A stretch of DNA of 64,000 nucleotides from Sphingobacterium sp. FBM7-1 (GTDB lineage: Bacteria; Bacteroidota; Bacteroidia; Sphingobacteriales; Sphingobacteriaceae): positions 124,001 through 188,000 of the forward strand of contig NZ_JAJEWJ010000006.1 in NCBI RefSeq assembly GCF_020687765.1, given 5' to 3'. Each line of letters begins with the position of its first letter. Positions within the stretch are counted from its first letter, which is position 1. Shown here piece after piece: positions 55,713 through 64,000 of the stretch. The translations under genes were made by a program, and so were the position numbers. Below the pieces are notes generated by a model, which was given only the letters and a program-made list of their open reading frames with translations, had not been told where the DNA came from and did no database searches.

Positions 55713-57902
55713 ATGTCTAAAATTATAAAAGAAAAGCTGGAAGACTTAGGGTATAATTTTATTCCCAAAGCCTACCTGCAAAACGATGACGAATATTATT
55801 TTCGCAACCAACAGTTTGGCGACGCTGGCAAATTTCGGAACCTGACATCCGAAGAGATTCGGATTCTGATCAAAAATGATAACTATTCCAATAATTGGGA
55901 CAATGTTTTAGTCACGGACAAGTTTATTCCCGAACAGGTCCAGCATTCCAAATTTTACGGATTGGTGCGTATCGGAGACATGGAAGATGTGTACCTCGAT
56001 TTTCGAGATCTTCGTTTACCCTGTGGGATTTACCATTCGACAATTATTAGTAGCGATTTTGGTAGTACCGTAGCTGTTCATAATGTACGTTACATGGCTC
56101 ATTTTATTATTGGGGATGAAGTCATGTTGGCTAATATAAATGAAATGGTGACCAGCAGTACAGCTAAATTTGGGAATGGAATTTTGAAAACGGACGATGT
56201 AGAAGAACGTCGGATTCGATTAGAACTTTGTAATGAAAATGGAGGGCGTTCGGTGTTGCCCTTTGATGGGATGCAGGCCGGTGATGTTTTTCTTTGGTCT
56301 CGTCATCGGGATGATTACGAACTGCAAGCTCGTTTTCAGGAAATGATGGAGGTGCAATTCTCTCCTCATCATGGGTTTTATAGTGAAATTGGTGCTCACT
56401 CAGTAATCAAGAATACCCATATTATTAAAGATATAAAAATGGGTTCATATGCTTATGTGAAAGGCGTTAATAAATTGAAGAACCTGACGATCAATTCGTC
56501 GGCGGAATCTTTTACGCAAATTGGTGAGGGGTGTGAACTAGTCAACGGAATTATAGGTTATGGCTGTCGTATTTTCTATGGCGTTAAAGCCGTTCGTTTT
56601 ATCCTGTCGTCCAATTCCCAACTAAAATACGGGGCGCGGTTGATTAATTCCTTTTTAGGGGATAATTCTACGATTTCATGTTGTGAGGTGCTGAATTCTT
56701 TGATTTTTCCGGCTCATGAGCAACACCATAATAATTCTTTCCTATGCGCAGCACTGGTCAAGGGGCAAAGTAATATGGCTGCGGGTGCTACTGTTGGATC
56801 AAATCATAACTCCCGGGCAGCGGATGGGGAAATCATAGCCGGTCGTGGATTTTGGCCGGGCTTATGCGTTAGCCTTAAACATAATTCTCGTTTCGCTTCT
56901 TATACGCTGATCGTAAAGGGTGATTTTTTACATGAGCTTAATATACGGTTCCCTTTTTGTTTGGTCAGCAATGCAGTAGAAACCAATCAACTGATTATAT
57001 TGCCTGCATACTGGTTTTTATATAACATGTATGCCATGATGCGGAATACGTCAAAATTTGAGTCGCGCGATAAGCGTAAATTCAAGAACCAATATATTGA
57101 ATACGATGTATTGGCTCCTGACACCGTGAATGAGATGTTCGATGCATTAGCCGAGATTGAGAAAGCTGTAGGGAAAGCGTATCATGATGAGAATGCTGGG
57201 CTCGATGAACAGTCGTTCGGTCGGCACATACTATCGTCTGATGAACAGTTGTCCAGCAAAGAAGTTCTTCTTGATAATGTCGAGTTTTCTAAGCGTAAAG
57301 TGGTGCTGGCTAAGCCAAAGGAAGCATATGTCACGTATCAACGCATGATTCGTTATTATGGGGTGATGCAGCTTACTGCGTTTCTAGAACAGCATACATT
57401 TGATGAATTATATGCAGTTGTCAATTCTTTTACTACACCACGTAGTCAGTTTGAAAATATTGGCGGGCAATTGGTACCGCAAGAGAAACTGGATGTATTA
57501 TTGGCAGATATCCGCAGTCGGGTTGTTATTTCTTGGAAAGATGCGCATGCACGTTACCATGCCTGGAGCAATTTATATATGGAGGATAAGCTGAAACATG
57601 CCGTCGCTGCCCTCGCGGAGGTTACCAACAGACATCCTTCTACTTGGGATGTGCAATTTTTGAAAGATTTGTTAGCGGAAGCGGTAGAAACTCGACGTTG
57701 GATTTTTTCGGAAATCGAGAATTCGCGTGCTAAGGATTATCAAAATCCTTATAAACAAATGGTCTATGATTCTTATAAAGAGATGGAAGAAGTTGTAGGA
57801 CGTCTAGAGGATAACGATTTTATCAATAAGGAACGGAGTGGTCTTCTGGATTTTGAAAGATCGGTAAAGAAGATAGTCGATTCTTTATCTTTGGTTCGCT
57901 AA
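55713..57902 (+). CDS. DUF4954 family protein
   Basis: 729-residue cytoplasmic protein of the DUF4954 family, found mainly in Bacteroidota and spirochaetes. The central part (about 100-420) shows left-handed beta-helix-like hexapeptide repeats (for example SAESFTQIGEGCELVNGIIG, FLGDNSTISCCEVLNSLIF, AAGATVGSNHNSRAADGEII), as in acyl- and nucleotidyl-transferases; the C-terminal 200 residues are helical and end in SVKKIVDSLSLV. Activity unknown. 8 bp behind glmS, and the hexapeptide fold suggests a link to amino-sugar metabolism, which is an inference. Confidence 0.9.
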   Translation: MSKIIKEKLEDLGYNFIPKAYLQNDDEYYFRNQQFGDAGKFRNLTSEEIRILIKNDNYSNNWDNVLVTDKFIPEQVQHSKFYGLVRIGDMEDVYLDFRDLRLPCGIYHSTIISSDFGSTVAVHNVRYMAHFIIGDEVMLANINEMVTSSTAKFGNGILKTDDVEERRIRLELCNENGGRSVLPFDGMQAGDVFLWSRHRDDYELQARFQEMMEVQFSPHHGFYSEIGAHSVIKNTHIIKDIKMGSYAYVKGVNKLKNLTINSSAESFTQIGEGCELVNGIIGYGCRIFYGVKAVRFILSSNSQLKYGARLINSFLGDNSTISCCEVLNSLIFPAHEQHHNNSFLCAALVKGQSNMAAGATVGSNHNSRAADGEIIAGRGFWPGLCVSLKHNSRFASYTLIVKGDFLHELNIRFPFCLVSNAVETNQLIILPAYWFLYNMYAMMRNTSKFESRDKRKFKNQYIEYDVLAPDTVNEMFDALAEIEKAVGKAYHDENAGLDEQSFGRHILSSDEQLSSKEVLLDNVEFSKRKVVLAKPKEAYVTYQRMIRYYGVMQLTAFLEQHTFDELYAVVNSFTTPRSQFENIGGQLVPQEKLDVLLADIRSRVVISWKDAHARYHAWSNLYMEDKLKHAVAALAEVTNRHPSTWDVQFLKDLLAEAVETRRWIFSEIENSRAKDYQNPYKQMVYDSYKEMEEVVGRLEDNDFINKERSGLLDFERSVKKIVDSLSLVR

Positions 57903-57910
57903 CTTTTGTA

Positions 57911-57939
57911 AAGAGACCTGTATTGGGTCTCTTTTTTTT
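57911..57939 (+). terminator. Intrinsic terminator after the DUF4954 gene
   Basis: Stem AGAGACC (57912-57918) with GGTCTCT (57926-57932), 7-nt loop, then a run of T to 57938. Closes the glmS-DUF4954 unit. Confidence 0.9.
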
Positions 57940-58011
57940 GATAAGATTTCTGTCTTTATCTAATTTCCCGGAAGTAATAAAAGCTAACTAATCGTTGATG
58001 TTAAATTAATC

Positions 58012-58039
58012 TTGAGTTAATAGAGTAGCTCTACTTTTG
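58012..58039 (+). promoter_or_regulatory. Promoter of the second SusCD locus
   Basis: TTG at 58012-58014, 17-bp spacer, perfect TACTTTTG at 58032-58039. Overlapping the -7 element is an inverted repeat AGTAGCTCTACT (58024-58035, arms of 5 bp) that could be an operator. Predicted start near 58045, 45 nt before the ATG at 58090. Confidence 0.6.
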
Positions 58040-58089
58040 TCCGAAAGAAAAACGATAGTGTTTATACACTGACAAATTAAGTAGATGTT

Positions 58090-59469
58090 ATGAAAATTAT
58101 GAAGGGAAACGCATTGCGACAAGTGCGTACTTTAGCTTTTTTTACTGCGCTAATTTTATGCTCCACATCATGTAAAGACGAAGAGGCGGCTTCGGTAGGG
58201 AAGGACTACGATCCTTCCAGACCAATTACGTTGACGTCCTTTTATCCCCTAGAAGGTGGAGCGCGGGATAAGATTCTTTTGGACGGAGAGAATTTTGGAA
58301 CTGATCACAATCAGATTAAGGTTTATTTCAACAAAAAAAAGGCGGCGATTGTGTCTTCCAGTGGCGATCGTATCTACGCTATTGTACCAAGGCTTCCGGG
58401 AGAAAACCCTAGCATATCCGTTGTGATTGGCGACGATTCGGTCGTCTATGATCAACGTTTTAATTATGCACCTCAAGCACAGGTTACTACCGTGACAGGT
58501 TCTGGTGATAGAGAGTTTGTTCCCGGAACCCTAGACCGGGCTCATGTGTGTGCGAAATACTTGGAATTGGATGCTGAAGGTAATTTATTTATGACCTGGC
58601 GGGACGGGGTTGGTGATGCGAAATTTGGTGTGGGTCGAGTGAGTGAGGCAGAAAATCTAGTGACTTCCATGTATCTGGCTGCGAGTAGTCCATATCCGTA
58701 TGCCAACGGTATCACGGTGGATCGTGCCACCGGTATGATGACCGTCTCCCACGAATCGGTTGTCGAAGTATTTTTCTCCTTTGATCCGAGAGAGGGCTGG
58801 TATCCCCGCCAACGCAATGCCTCATTTGCCGGTAATCACGGAATTCCAACGGGCGACCAGTATATGAACTTTGTTTCGTTCTCTCCTTATGATGGTTATC
58901 TCTATACGCGATCCCGAGATGGCAGTGTGGTTCGGATACATCCAGATACTTATGAAGCGACCGTTGTACACAAGGGATCGAATACGGCAGGATCAAAGTG
59001 GCCGTATGGATCGCAATACGGACAGGGCATTAACCCTAAGAAACCCTGGGAACTTTGGATGACACTCCATTCGAATGCCAGTCCGAATGAATTCAGACAG
59101 GGACTTATGGTGTTGGACTTGCGCCCCGAACATATTGATAAAGGTTTTAGACGAGTCAATGCGACGGGTGGTAGCGGCCATCGCGATGGACCGCTCGAAG
59201 ACGCGGTATTTAACTACCCAAAAGATATCAAGTTTGATAACGACGGAAACATGTTCGTGGCAGACTATGGTAATCACTGTATCCGGATGGTATCGGCAGA
59301 TGGTATTGTCACCACAGTAGCCGGACAGCCGGGGGTAGCCGGCTACCGAGACGGAGGTCCCATTGAGTCTATGTTCAACAACCCATGGGGTGTTGCTGTC
59401 AATGAACAAGGAGATATATATATTGCTGACTTCGGCAATTCACGGATTCGTAAACTAGTTATCGAATAA
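58090..59469 (+). CDS. TIG-NHL surface lipoprotein
   Basis: 459 residues. Lipobox STSCKDEE (Cys28 followed by K-D-E-E, an excellent surface-export signal). An IPT/TIG immunoglobulin-like domain at about 45-125 (ITLTSFYPLEGGARDKILLD, FNKKKAAIVSSSGDRIYAIV) is followed by NHL-type beta-propeller repeats to the end (FNYPKDIKFDNDGNMFVADY, FNNPWGVAVNEQGDIYIADF). This architecture is common directly upstream of SusCD pairs and is likely the surface glycan-binding component. Ligand unknown. 17 bp ahead of susC. Confidence 0.9.
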   Translation: MKIMKGNALRQVRTLAFFTALILCSTSCKDEEAASVGKDYDPSRPITLTSFYPLEGGARDKILLDGENFGTDHNQIKVYFNKKKAAIVSSSGDRIYAIVPRLPGENPSISVVIGDDSVVYDQRFNYAPQAQVTTVTGSGDREFVPGTLDRAHVCAKYLELDAEGNLFMTWRDGVGDAKFGVGRVSEAENLVTSMYLAASSPYPYANGITVDRATGMMTVSHESVVEVFFSFDPREGWYPRQRNASFAGNHGIPTGDQYMNFVSFSPYDGYLYTRSRDGSVVRIHPDTYEATVVHKGSNTAGSKWPYGSQYGQGINPKKPWELWMTLHSNASPNEFRQGLMVLDLRPEHIDKGFRRVNATGGSGHRDGPLEDAVFNYPKDIKFDNDGNMFVADYGNHCIRMVSADGIVTTVAGQPGVAGYRDGGPIESMFNNPWGVAVNEQGDIYIADFGNSRIRKLVIE

Positions 59470-59486
59470 TAAAGCCTACTATAATA

Positions 59487-62400
59487 ATGAGAATCATGTA
59501 TGTTTTGTGCATGCTGCCGTTCCTATGGCTCACGGCAACCTTTGCACAGCAACCAAAAGAATTAACGATTGGTGGTACCGTCATCAACGAAAATGGTGAA
59601 CCACTATCTAATGTGTCCGTTTATCTCAAAGATAAATCTGCGGCAGGGACATCCACCGATGACAATGGAAAATTTAGTATTCAAGCCGTGTATGGTGATA
59701 GGGTTGTATTCAGCTATGTAGGATATAATCCTGTAGAACACTTAGCGACAGAATCGAATACCAATTTGACCATCTCGCTCTCCGAAAAGGGCGATGCTAT
59801 CGAGGAAGTCGTTGTGGTCGGTCTGGGAGCGCAACAACGGAAAATCAGTTCTGTTGGAGCAATTACGACAGTGGACGTCAAGGATCTGCAATCTCCTGCA
59901 CCTTCTATTGCCAACTTGCTTGGTGGACGGGCAGCCGGCGTGATTTCCATGCAGACCAGCGGGGAACCGGGACAGAATATTGCAGACTTTTGGGTACGGG
60001 GTATCGGTACCTTTGGTGCCAATAGCAGTGCGTTGGTTTTGATCGACGGACTGGAAGGTGACCTGAATACGATCGACCCGGCTGATGTTGAAAGCTTCTC
60101 TATACTGAAAGATGCGTCGGCGACTGCTGTATATGGTGTTCGGGGGGCAAACGGCGTGGTATTAGTCACAACCAAGAGAGGTACTGTTGACCGTATACAG
60201 ATTACCGGACGTGCCAACACGACGCTTTCCCGTCTTAATCGACTGCCACAGTACCTACGTGCTTATGATTATGCGCAATTGGCTAATGAAGCAGCTTTTG
60301 CTCGGAACGAGTCACCCGTTTATACTGACACGGAGTTAGGTATCATCCAGCACGGCCTAGATCCTGATATGTATCCGGATGTCAGCTGGCAAGATGAAAT
60401 TCTTAACAATAGCTTTTGGCGCCAAAGCTATTATGTCAGCGGACGCGGAGGATCTGAGGTTGCCCGTTATTTTCTGAGCTTGGGTGGTAACAGTGAAACG
60501 GCTGCTTACAAAGTGGATAAAGGCAGTCCGTACAGCTCAAATGTAGGTTTCAATACTTATAACTATCGGATCAACTTGGATATTAACCTTACCCCGACTA
60601 CAAAAGTATACCTAGGATCAGATGGCTATCTATCCCAATTGAATCAACCCGGGGTATCCAATACGGATTATATATGGGCTGCACAATCAGGGCTCACGCC
60701 CCTTGCTATCCCCACACAATATACTAATGGGATGTTGCCCGCCATGGGAAGTGGAGCAGGATCGTCTCCCTATGTTTTGATCAACCGTACCGGAAAAGCC
60801 TCTGAGCAATGGTATAAAGGGAAAACGACCCTTTCTTTAGACCAGGATCTTTCTTCTATTCTTGATGGACTCAAATTCCGTGTACAAGGAGCCTATGATA
60901 TCCACAGTAGATTTTTTGAGCGTAGATGGGTGCAGCCAGCTCTCTATCAGGCAATGGGTCGGGATTATGACGGGTCGCTCATCATGAAAGAAACCGTGCA
61001 GGAACGTGCGGCTATTTATGGTAAGGACACACGACAGTACCGCAAGTACCACTTCGAATCCATGATCAATTATGACCAGAAATTCGGTGACGACCACCGC
61101 ACGTCTGCATTAATTTATTATTATGTTAGTGATGCCAAAAACACCCAAGATGCGGTCAACAATTTAACTGCTATTCCTTTGCGTTATCAAGGGGTGTCCA
61201 GTAGGTTAACCTATGGTTTCCGCGATACCTACTTATTGGATGTGAACTTTGGATACACCGGTTCCGAAAACTTTCAGCCGGGCAGGCAGTACGGCTTTTT
61301 CCCTTCGGTTGCATTGGGTTGGGTGCCTACAAGCTATGAATTTATGCAAGAAAAGGCGCCTTGGCTAAATTACTTCAAGATCCGGGCATCCTATGGTACA
61401 GTGGGTAACGACCGTATCATTAACGATGTTCGTTTTCCATATTTGACAAAAGCCGATCAAGGGTTCAGTTCTGTATGGGGGGGCAGCGGTATAGAAACCA
61501 TTACGGAAACTCGTATTGGAGCGGATAATCTAGCTTGGGAAAGAGCGATCAAGTCTAATCTGGGGATTGAGGGGAAACTCTTCAATAATAAAATAGATTT
61601 TGTCGTTGATTTCTTTCAGGATCAACGTAATGGTATCTTCCAGCAGCGTGTACAGGTTCCCAAATATGTGGGAGTTGTGACCAATCCCTATGCCAATGTC
61701 GGTCGGATGAAAAGCACGGGTGCGGATGGAAATATCAGCTACAATATGCAGGTAACGCCTGACTTCGGTTTTACGGTACGGGGTAATTTCACTTATTCTA
61801 AAAACATCGTGCAAAATTGGGAACAGTCTTATATGGAATATCCTTACCTGGAATACAATGGCTTTCCGTATGGCTCCATCCGTGGCTATCAAGCCTTAGG
61901 GCTGTTTAAGGACGAAGACGACGTTAAATACAGTCCCCAACAGACTTTCGGTACGGTTATGCCAGGCGATATCAAATACAAAGATGTTAACGGTGATGGT
62001 GTAATCAATACGCTGGATAAAGTGCCTTTGACCCATAGTGACTATCCCTTGCTAATGTACGGTTTTGGTGGCGAGTTTCGTTACAAGAATCTGTCGTTAG
62101 GTGTGCTGTTCAAAGGAACCGGACGAACGCCATTCTATTATGTAGGCATGCCTAAAACTTATAAAGGTGTGACAGAGATTAACGGTATGGGGTATATGCC
62201 GTTTTATAACGGTACTGAAGGTAATGTAATCACGTTGGCAAACGACCCTGCAAATCGGTGGATTCCGCGTGAATACGCGTTGCAACAGGGCATAGATCTT
62301 TCGTTGGCAGAAAATCCGGACGCCCGTTTCCCACGATTGCAATATGGTAAAAATAATAACAATACGCAGCTGTCCTCATTTTGGCAAGACGACGCTCGCT

Positions 62401-62612
62401 ATATACGATTGCAGGAGATCACCCTGAGTTACCGTGTCAGTCCGGCATTGTTGAAACGTATCGGGGTTACATCTATGGATTTGCAATTTGTAGGAAATAA
62501 TCTCTATATATGGGACAACGTGAAAATATTTGATCCCGAACAAGCCGCGTGGAACGGACGTAAGTATCCGATACCGTCCACATATTCATTACAAGCGTAT
62601 ATCAATTTTTAA
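59487..62612 (+). CDS. SusC/RagA family TonB-dependent transporter (second locus)
   Basis: 1041-residue outer-membrane transporter: signal peptide MRIMYVLCMLPFLWLTATFA, carboxypeptidase-regulatory-like domain (GTVINENGEPLSNVSVYLKD), TonB-interacting segment EEVVVVGLGAQQRK, plug (SSALVLIDGLEGDLNTIDPA, LKDASATAVYGVRGANGVVL) and barrel ending STYSLQAYINF. Full length. Forms the SusCD pair with the gene that follows. Confidence 0.97.
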   Translation: MRIMYVLCMLPFLWLTATFAQQPKELTIGGTVINENGEPLSNVSVYLKDKSAAGTSTDDNGKFSIQAVYGDRVVFSYVGYNPVEHLATESNTNLTISLSEKGDAIEEVVVVGLGAQQRKISSVGAITTVDVKDLQSPAPSIANLLGGRAAGVISMQTSGEPGQNIADFWVRGIGTFGANSSALVLIDGLEGDLNTIDPADVESFSILKDASATAVYGVRGANGVVLVTTKRGTVDRIQITGRANTTLSRLNRLPQYLRAYDYAQLANEAAFARNESPVYTDTELGIIQHGLDPDMYPDVSWQDEILNNSFWRQSYYVSGRGGSEVARYFLSLGGNSETAAYKVDKGSPYSSNVGFNTYNYRINLDINLTPTTKVYLGSDGYLSQLNQPGVSNTDYIWAAQSGLTPLAIPTQYTNGMLPAMGSGAGSSPYVLINRTGKASEQWYKGKTTLSLDQDLSSILDGLKFRVQGAYDIHSRFFERRWVQPALYQAMGRDYDGSLIMKETVQERAAIYGKDTRQYRKYHFESMINYDQKFGDDHRTSALIYYYVSDAKNTQDAVNNLTAIPLRYQGVSSRLTYGFRDTYLLDVNFGYTGSENFQPGRQYGFFPSVALGWVPTSYEFMQEKAPWLNYFKIRASYGTVGNDRIINDVRFPYLTKADQGFSSVWGGSGIETITETRIGADNLAWERAIKSNLGIEGKLFNNKIDFVVDFFQDQRNGIFQQRVQVPKYVGVVTNPYANVGRMKSTGADGNISYNMQVTPDFGFTVRGNFTYSKNIVQNWEQSYMEYPYLEYNGFPYGSIRGYQALGLFKDEDDVKYSPQQTFGTVMPGDIKYKDVNGDGVINTLDKVPLTHSDYPLLMYGFGGEFRYKNLSLGVLFKGTGRTPFYYVGMPKTYKGVTEINGMGYMPFYNGTEGNVITLANDPANRWIPREYALQQGIDLSLAENPDARFPRLQYGKNNNNTQLSSFWQDDARYIRLQEITLSYRVSPALLKRIGVTSMDLQFVGNNLYIWDNVKIFDPEQAAWNGRKYPIPSTYSLQAYINF

Positions 62613-62622
62613 TACAGATAGA

Positions 62623-64000
62623 ATGAAGGATATGAGAACATCAATCATAAATAAAATAGTGAAAGCAGTTATCGTCGTCCAATTGATCGTTATGGCGACA
62701 TCCTGCAAGGATTATCTGAATATCGACGAATACTTTGACGATGAATTTAATATCGATGAGGCATTCAACAATATCCGAAATATGGAAGCCTATATGTGGG
62801 GGGCTGCTGCGGAGTTCAATGACGAAGCGAGAACGATCCGGAGCAATTATACACCTGGTCCTATGGCAACGGATGAGGCCTTCAACGGGCTGACCGGTGC
62901 AGGAACGACCAATATATATTATGGGATGGATTTCGCTACCGGGAACATCTCCCCGACTAAATTTGGAGGACTCAACCAATGGGGCAAATATTATATAATT
63001 ATCCGAAAATGTAACCTCATTTTGCAGAACCTTGAACGGCCGGCCGATATGACGACTATAGATCGCCAACGAATCGAAGGGTACACGCGCTTCATACGCG
63101 CTTATGCTTACTACAATATTTTAGTGGATTATGGTCCTCCGATATTGGTAGGAGATGAAGTGCTTAACACAAACGAGACCATGGAATATTATGACCGTCC
63201 GCGGGCGACCTACGACGAAGCGATGGATTATACTTGTGGAGAATTGGAAAAAGCGGCACAATTGATGCCGGCGGATGTGGGGCTTTTGAACTTTGGACGT
63301 CCGACCAAAGGCGCGGCACTGGCTTTGGTCGCCCGTTTGCGTCTGATACACGCTAGTCCGTTGTATAATGGTGGCGCTGCTGCCCGTTCGTACTTCAGTA
63401 ATTGGACGCGTAAGACCGACGGGGTTCACTATGTTTCTCAACAATATGACGAAACCCGTTGGGCAGTAGCGGCAGCCGCCGCTAAACGGGTGATGGATAT
63501 GGGGCAATATAAGCTTTATACGGTTCCGGCAGATGAAAAAACACCTGTTCTGCCAGCAAATATCACCTCGGATCTCGACTTTTATAAGCCTTATCCTAAT
63601 GGTGCGTCCGGTATTGACGCATTTAAGTCCTATTCGGATATTTTTACCGGTGAATCTGTTGCGGCGATTAATCCAGAGATTATCTGGGGAAAAAGTGCTC
63701 CGTATATCAATTCGGATCTAAATCAGGGCGCGCTCCCGCCAACGCTTGGTGGCTGGGGACGCTTCTGTGTTACGCAAAAAGTGGTAGACGCTTACTTGAT
63801 GGATGACGGTAGGACTATACAGGAAGCACGTGGAGATACCTATTTTGAAACTGTTGCCGATCTTCCTTCCGGCAGTACGTTTAATGACCTGTTTACCGAA
63901 CAATCGAGAAGCTTCTCTGGTTATCCCCTCAATGCGGGTGTGTTTAAGATGTATGCCAACCGGGAGATGCGTTTTTACGCCTCTGTAGGATTCAACGAGG
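62623..64000 (+). CDS. SusD/RagB family lipoprotein (partial, runs off the right edge)
   Basis: The frame is open from the ATG at 62623 (MKDMRTSIINKIVKA; an ATG at 62632 is an alternative) to the window end. A lipobox follows as VMATSCKDYLNID (Cys28 from the first ATG), and SusD signatures are seen: EEAFNNIRNMEAY-like region, RRIEGYTRFIRAYAYYNILVD-type helix (positions about 63070-63130), YDRPRATYDEAMDY, and GAALALVARLRLIHASPLYN. At least 459 residues are visible. Partner of the SusC gene 10 bp upstream. Confidence 0.95.
   Translation, partial: MKDMRTSIINKIVKAVIVVQLIVMATSCKDYLNIDEYFDDEFNIDEAFNNIRNMEAYMWGAAAEFNDEARTIRSNYTPGPMATDEAFNGLTGAGTTNIYYGMDFATGNISPTKFGGLNQWGKYYIIIRKCNLILQNLERPADMTTIDRQRIEGYTRFIRAYAYYNILVDYGPPILVGDEVLNTNETMEYYDRPRATYDEAMDYTCGELEKAAQLMPADVGLLNFGRPTKGAALALVARLRLIHASPLYNGGAAARSYFSNWTRKTDGVHYVSQQYDETRWAVAAAAAKRVMDMGQYKLYTVPADEKTPVLPANITSDLDFYKPYPNGASGIDAFKSYSDIFTGESVAAINPEIIWGKSAPYINSDLNQGALPPTLGGWGRFCVTQKVVDAYLMDDGRTIQEARGDTYFETVADLPSGSTFNDLFTEQSRSFSGYPLNAGVFKMYANREMRFYASVGFNE

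Noticed and set aside
59714..60220. 168-codon minus-strand frame inside the second susC
   Set aside because: Antisense to the conserved SusC plug domain; no independent features.
62641..63507. Minus-strand frames under the right-edge SusD
   Set aside because: The plus-strand SusD frame is open through the same stretch with lipobox and family motifs.

Overview
The window looks like a chromosomal segment of a Bacteroidota bacterium, most likely of the Sphingobacteriaceae type. The reasons are promoters of the TTTG/TAnnTTTG form, two SusC/SusD pairs, surface lipoproteins with acidic residues after the lipobox cysteine, DUF4954 and Bacteroidota-type FtsK/LolA proteins. No insertion sequence, prophage, CRISPR array or rRNA operon was seen.

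Layout. 1-3.3 kb: a minus-strand lipid and housekeeping operon (queH, DUF177, rpmF, plsX, fabH; fabH runs off the left edge). 3.4-5.7 kb: two tandem paralogous lipoproteins. 5.6-11 kb: mixed genes (SirB1-like protein, MalY/PatB aminotransferase, FN3 protein, a methyltransferase relative lacking its SAM core, a BamA-like outer-membrane protein) and one 0.8-kb gene-free stretch. 11.1-24.7 kb: the ancient translation/transcription cluster tRNA Thr-Tyr-Gly-Thr, tuf, tRNA-Trp, secE, nusG, rplK-A-J-L, rpoB, rpoC, with clear terminators and promoters dividing it into units.

24.7-46.7 kb: an alginate/uronate utilisation locus. The minus-strand block (a GntR regulator then 13 genes, nearly all spaced under 35 bp or overlapping) encodes PL17 oligoalginate lyase, KdgF-like cupin, a secreted alpha/beta hydrolase, a beta-helix lipoprotein, an MFS uronate transporter, an SDR (probable DEH reductase), SusC, SusD, a surface glycan-binding-type lipoprotein, a free-standing copy of that protein's C-terminal domain, two PL6 lyases and a KDG kinase. 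Expected flow: PL6 cuts polymer at the surface, SusCD imports oligomers, PL17 releases unsaturated monouronate, the cupin linearises it to DEH, the SDR reduces DEH to KDG and the kinase makes KDPG. On the plus strand an SDR (UxuB-like) and UxuA feed the glucuronate/mannonate branch into the same KDG pool, followed by a convergent LacI regulator. The GntR gene has two TTGGTnnACCA-type half-palindromes just upstream, very like the known ExuR/UxuR operator. KDPG aldolase and uronate isomerase are not in the window.

46.7-57.9 kb: lolA, ftsK, tyrS, an AcpH-like gene, an APC amino-acid permease, glmS and a DUF4954 protein. 58-64 kb: a second, incomplete polysaccharide locus (TIG-NHL lipoprotein, SusC, SusD cut by the right edge) behind a good promoter; its substrate cannot be read from the sequence.

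Most interesting points: the duplicated, apparently undescribed domain in the alginate locus; the UxuR-like operator; the Rossmann-less methyltransferase relative; and a set of perfect intergenic hairpins (before susC, between rpmF and plsX, between rplL and rpoB, upstream of ftsK).
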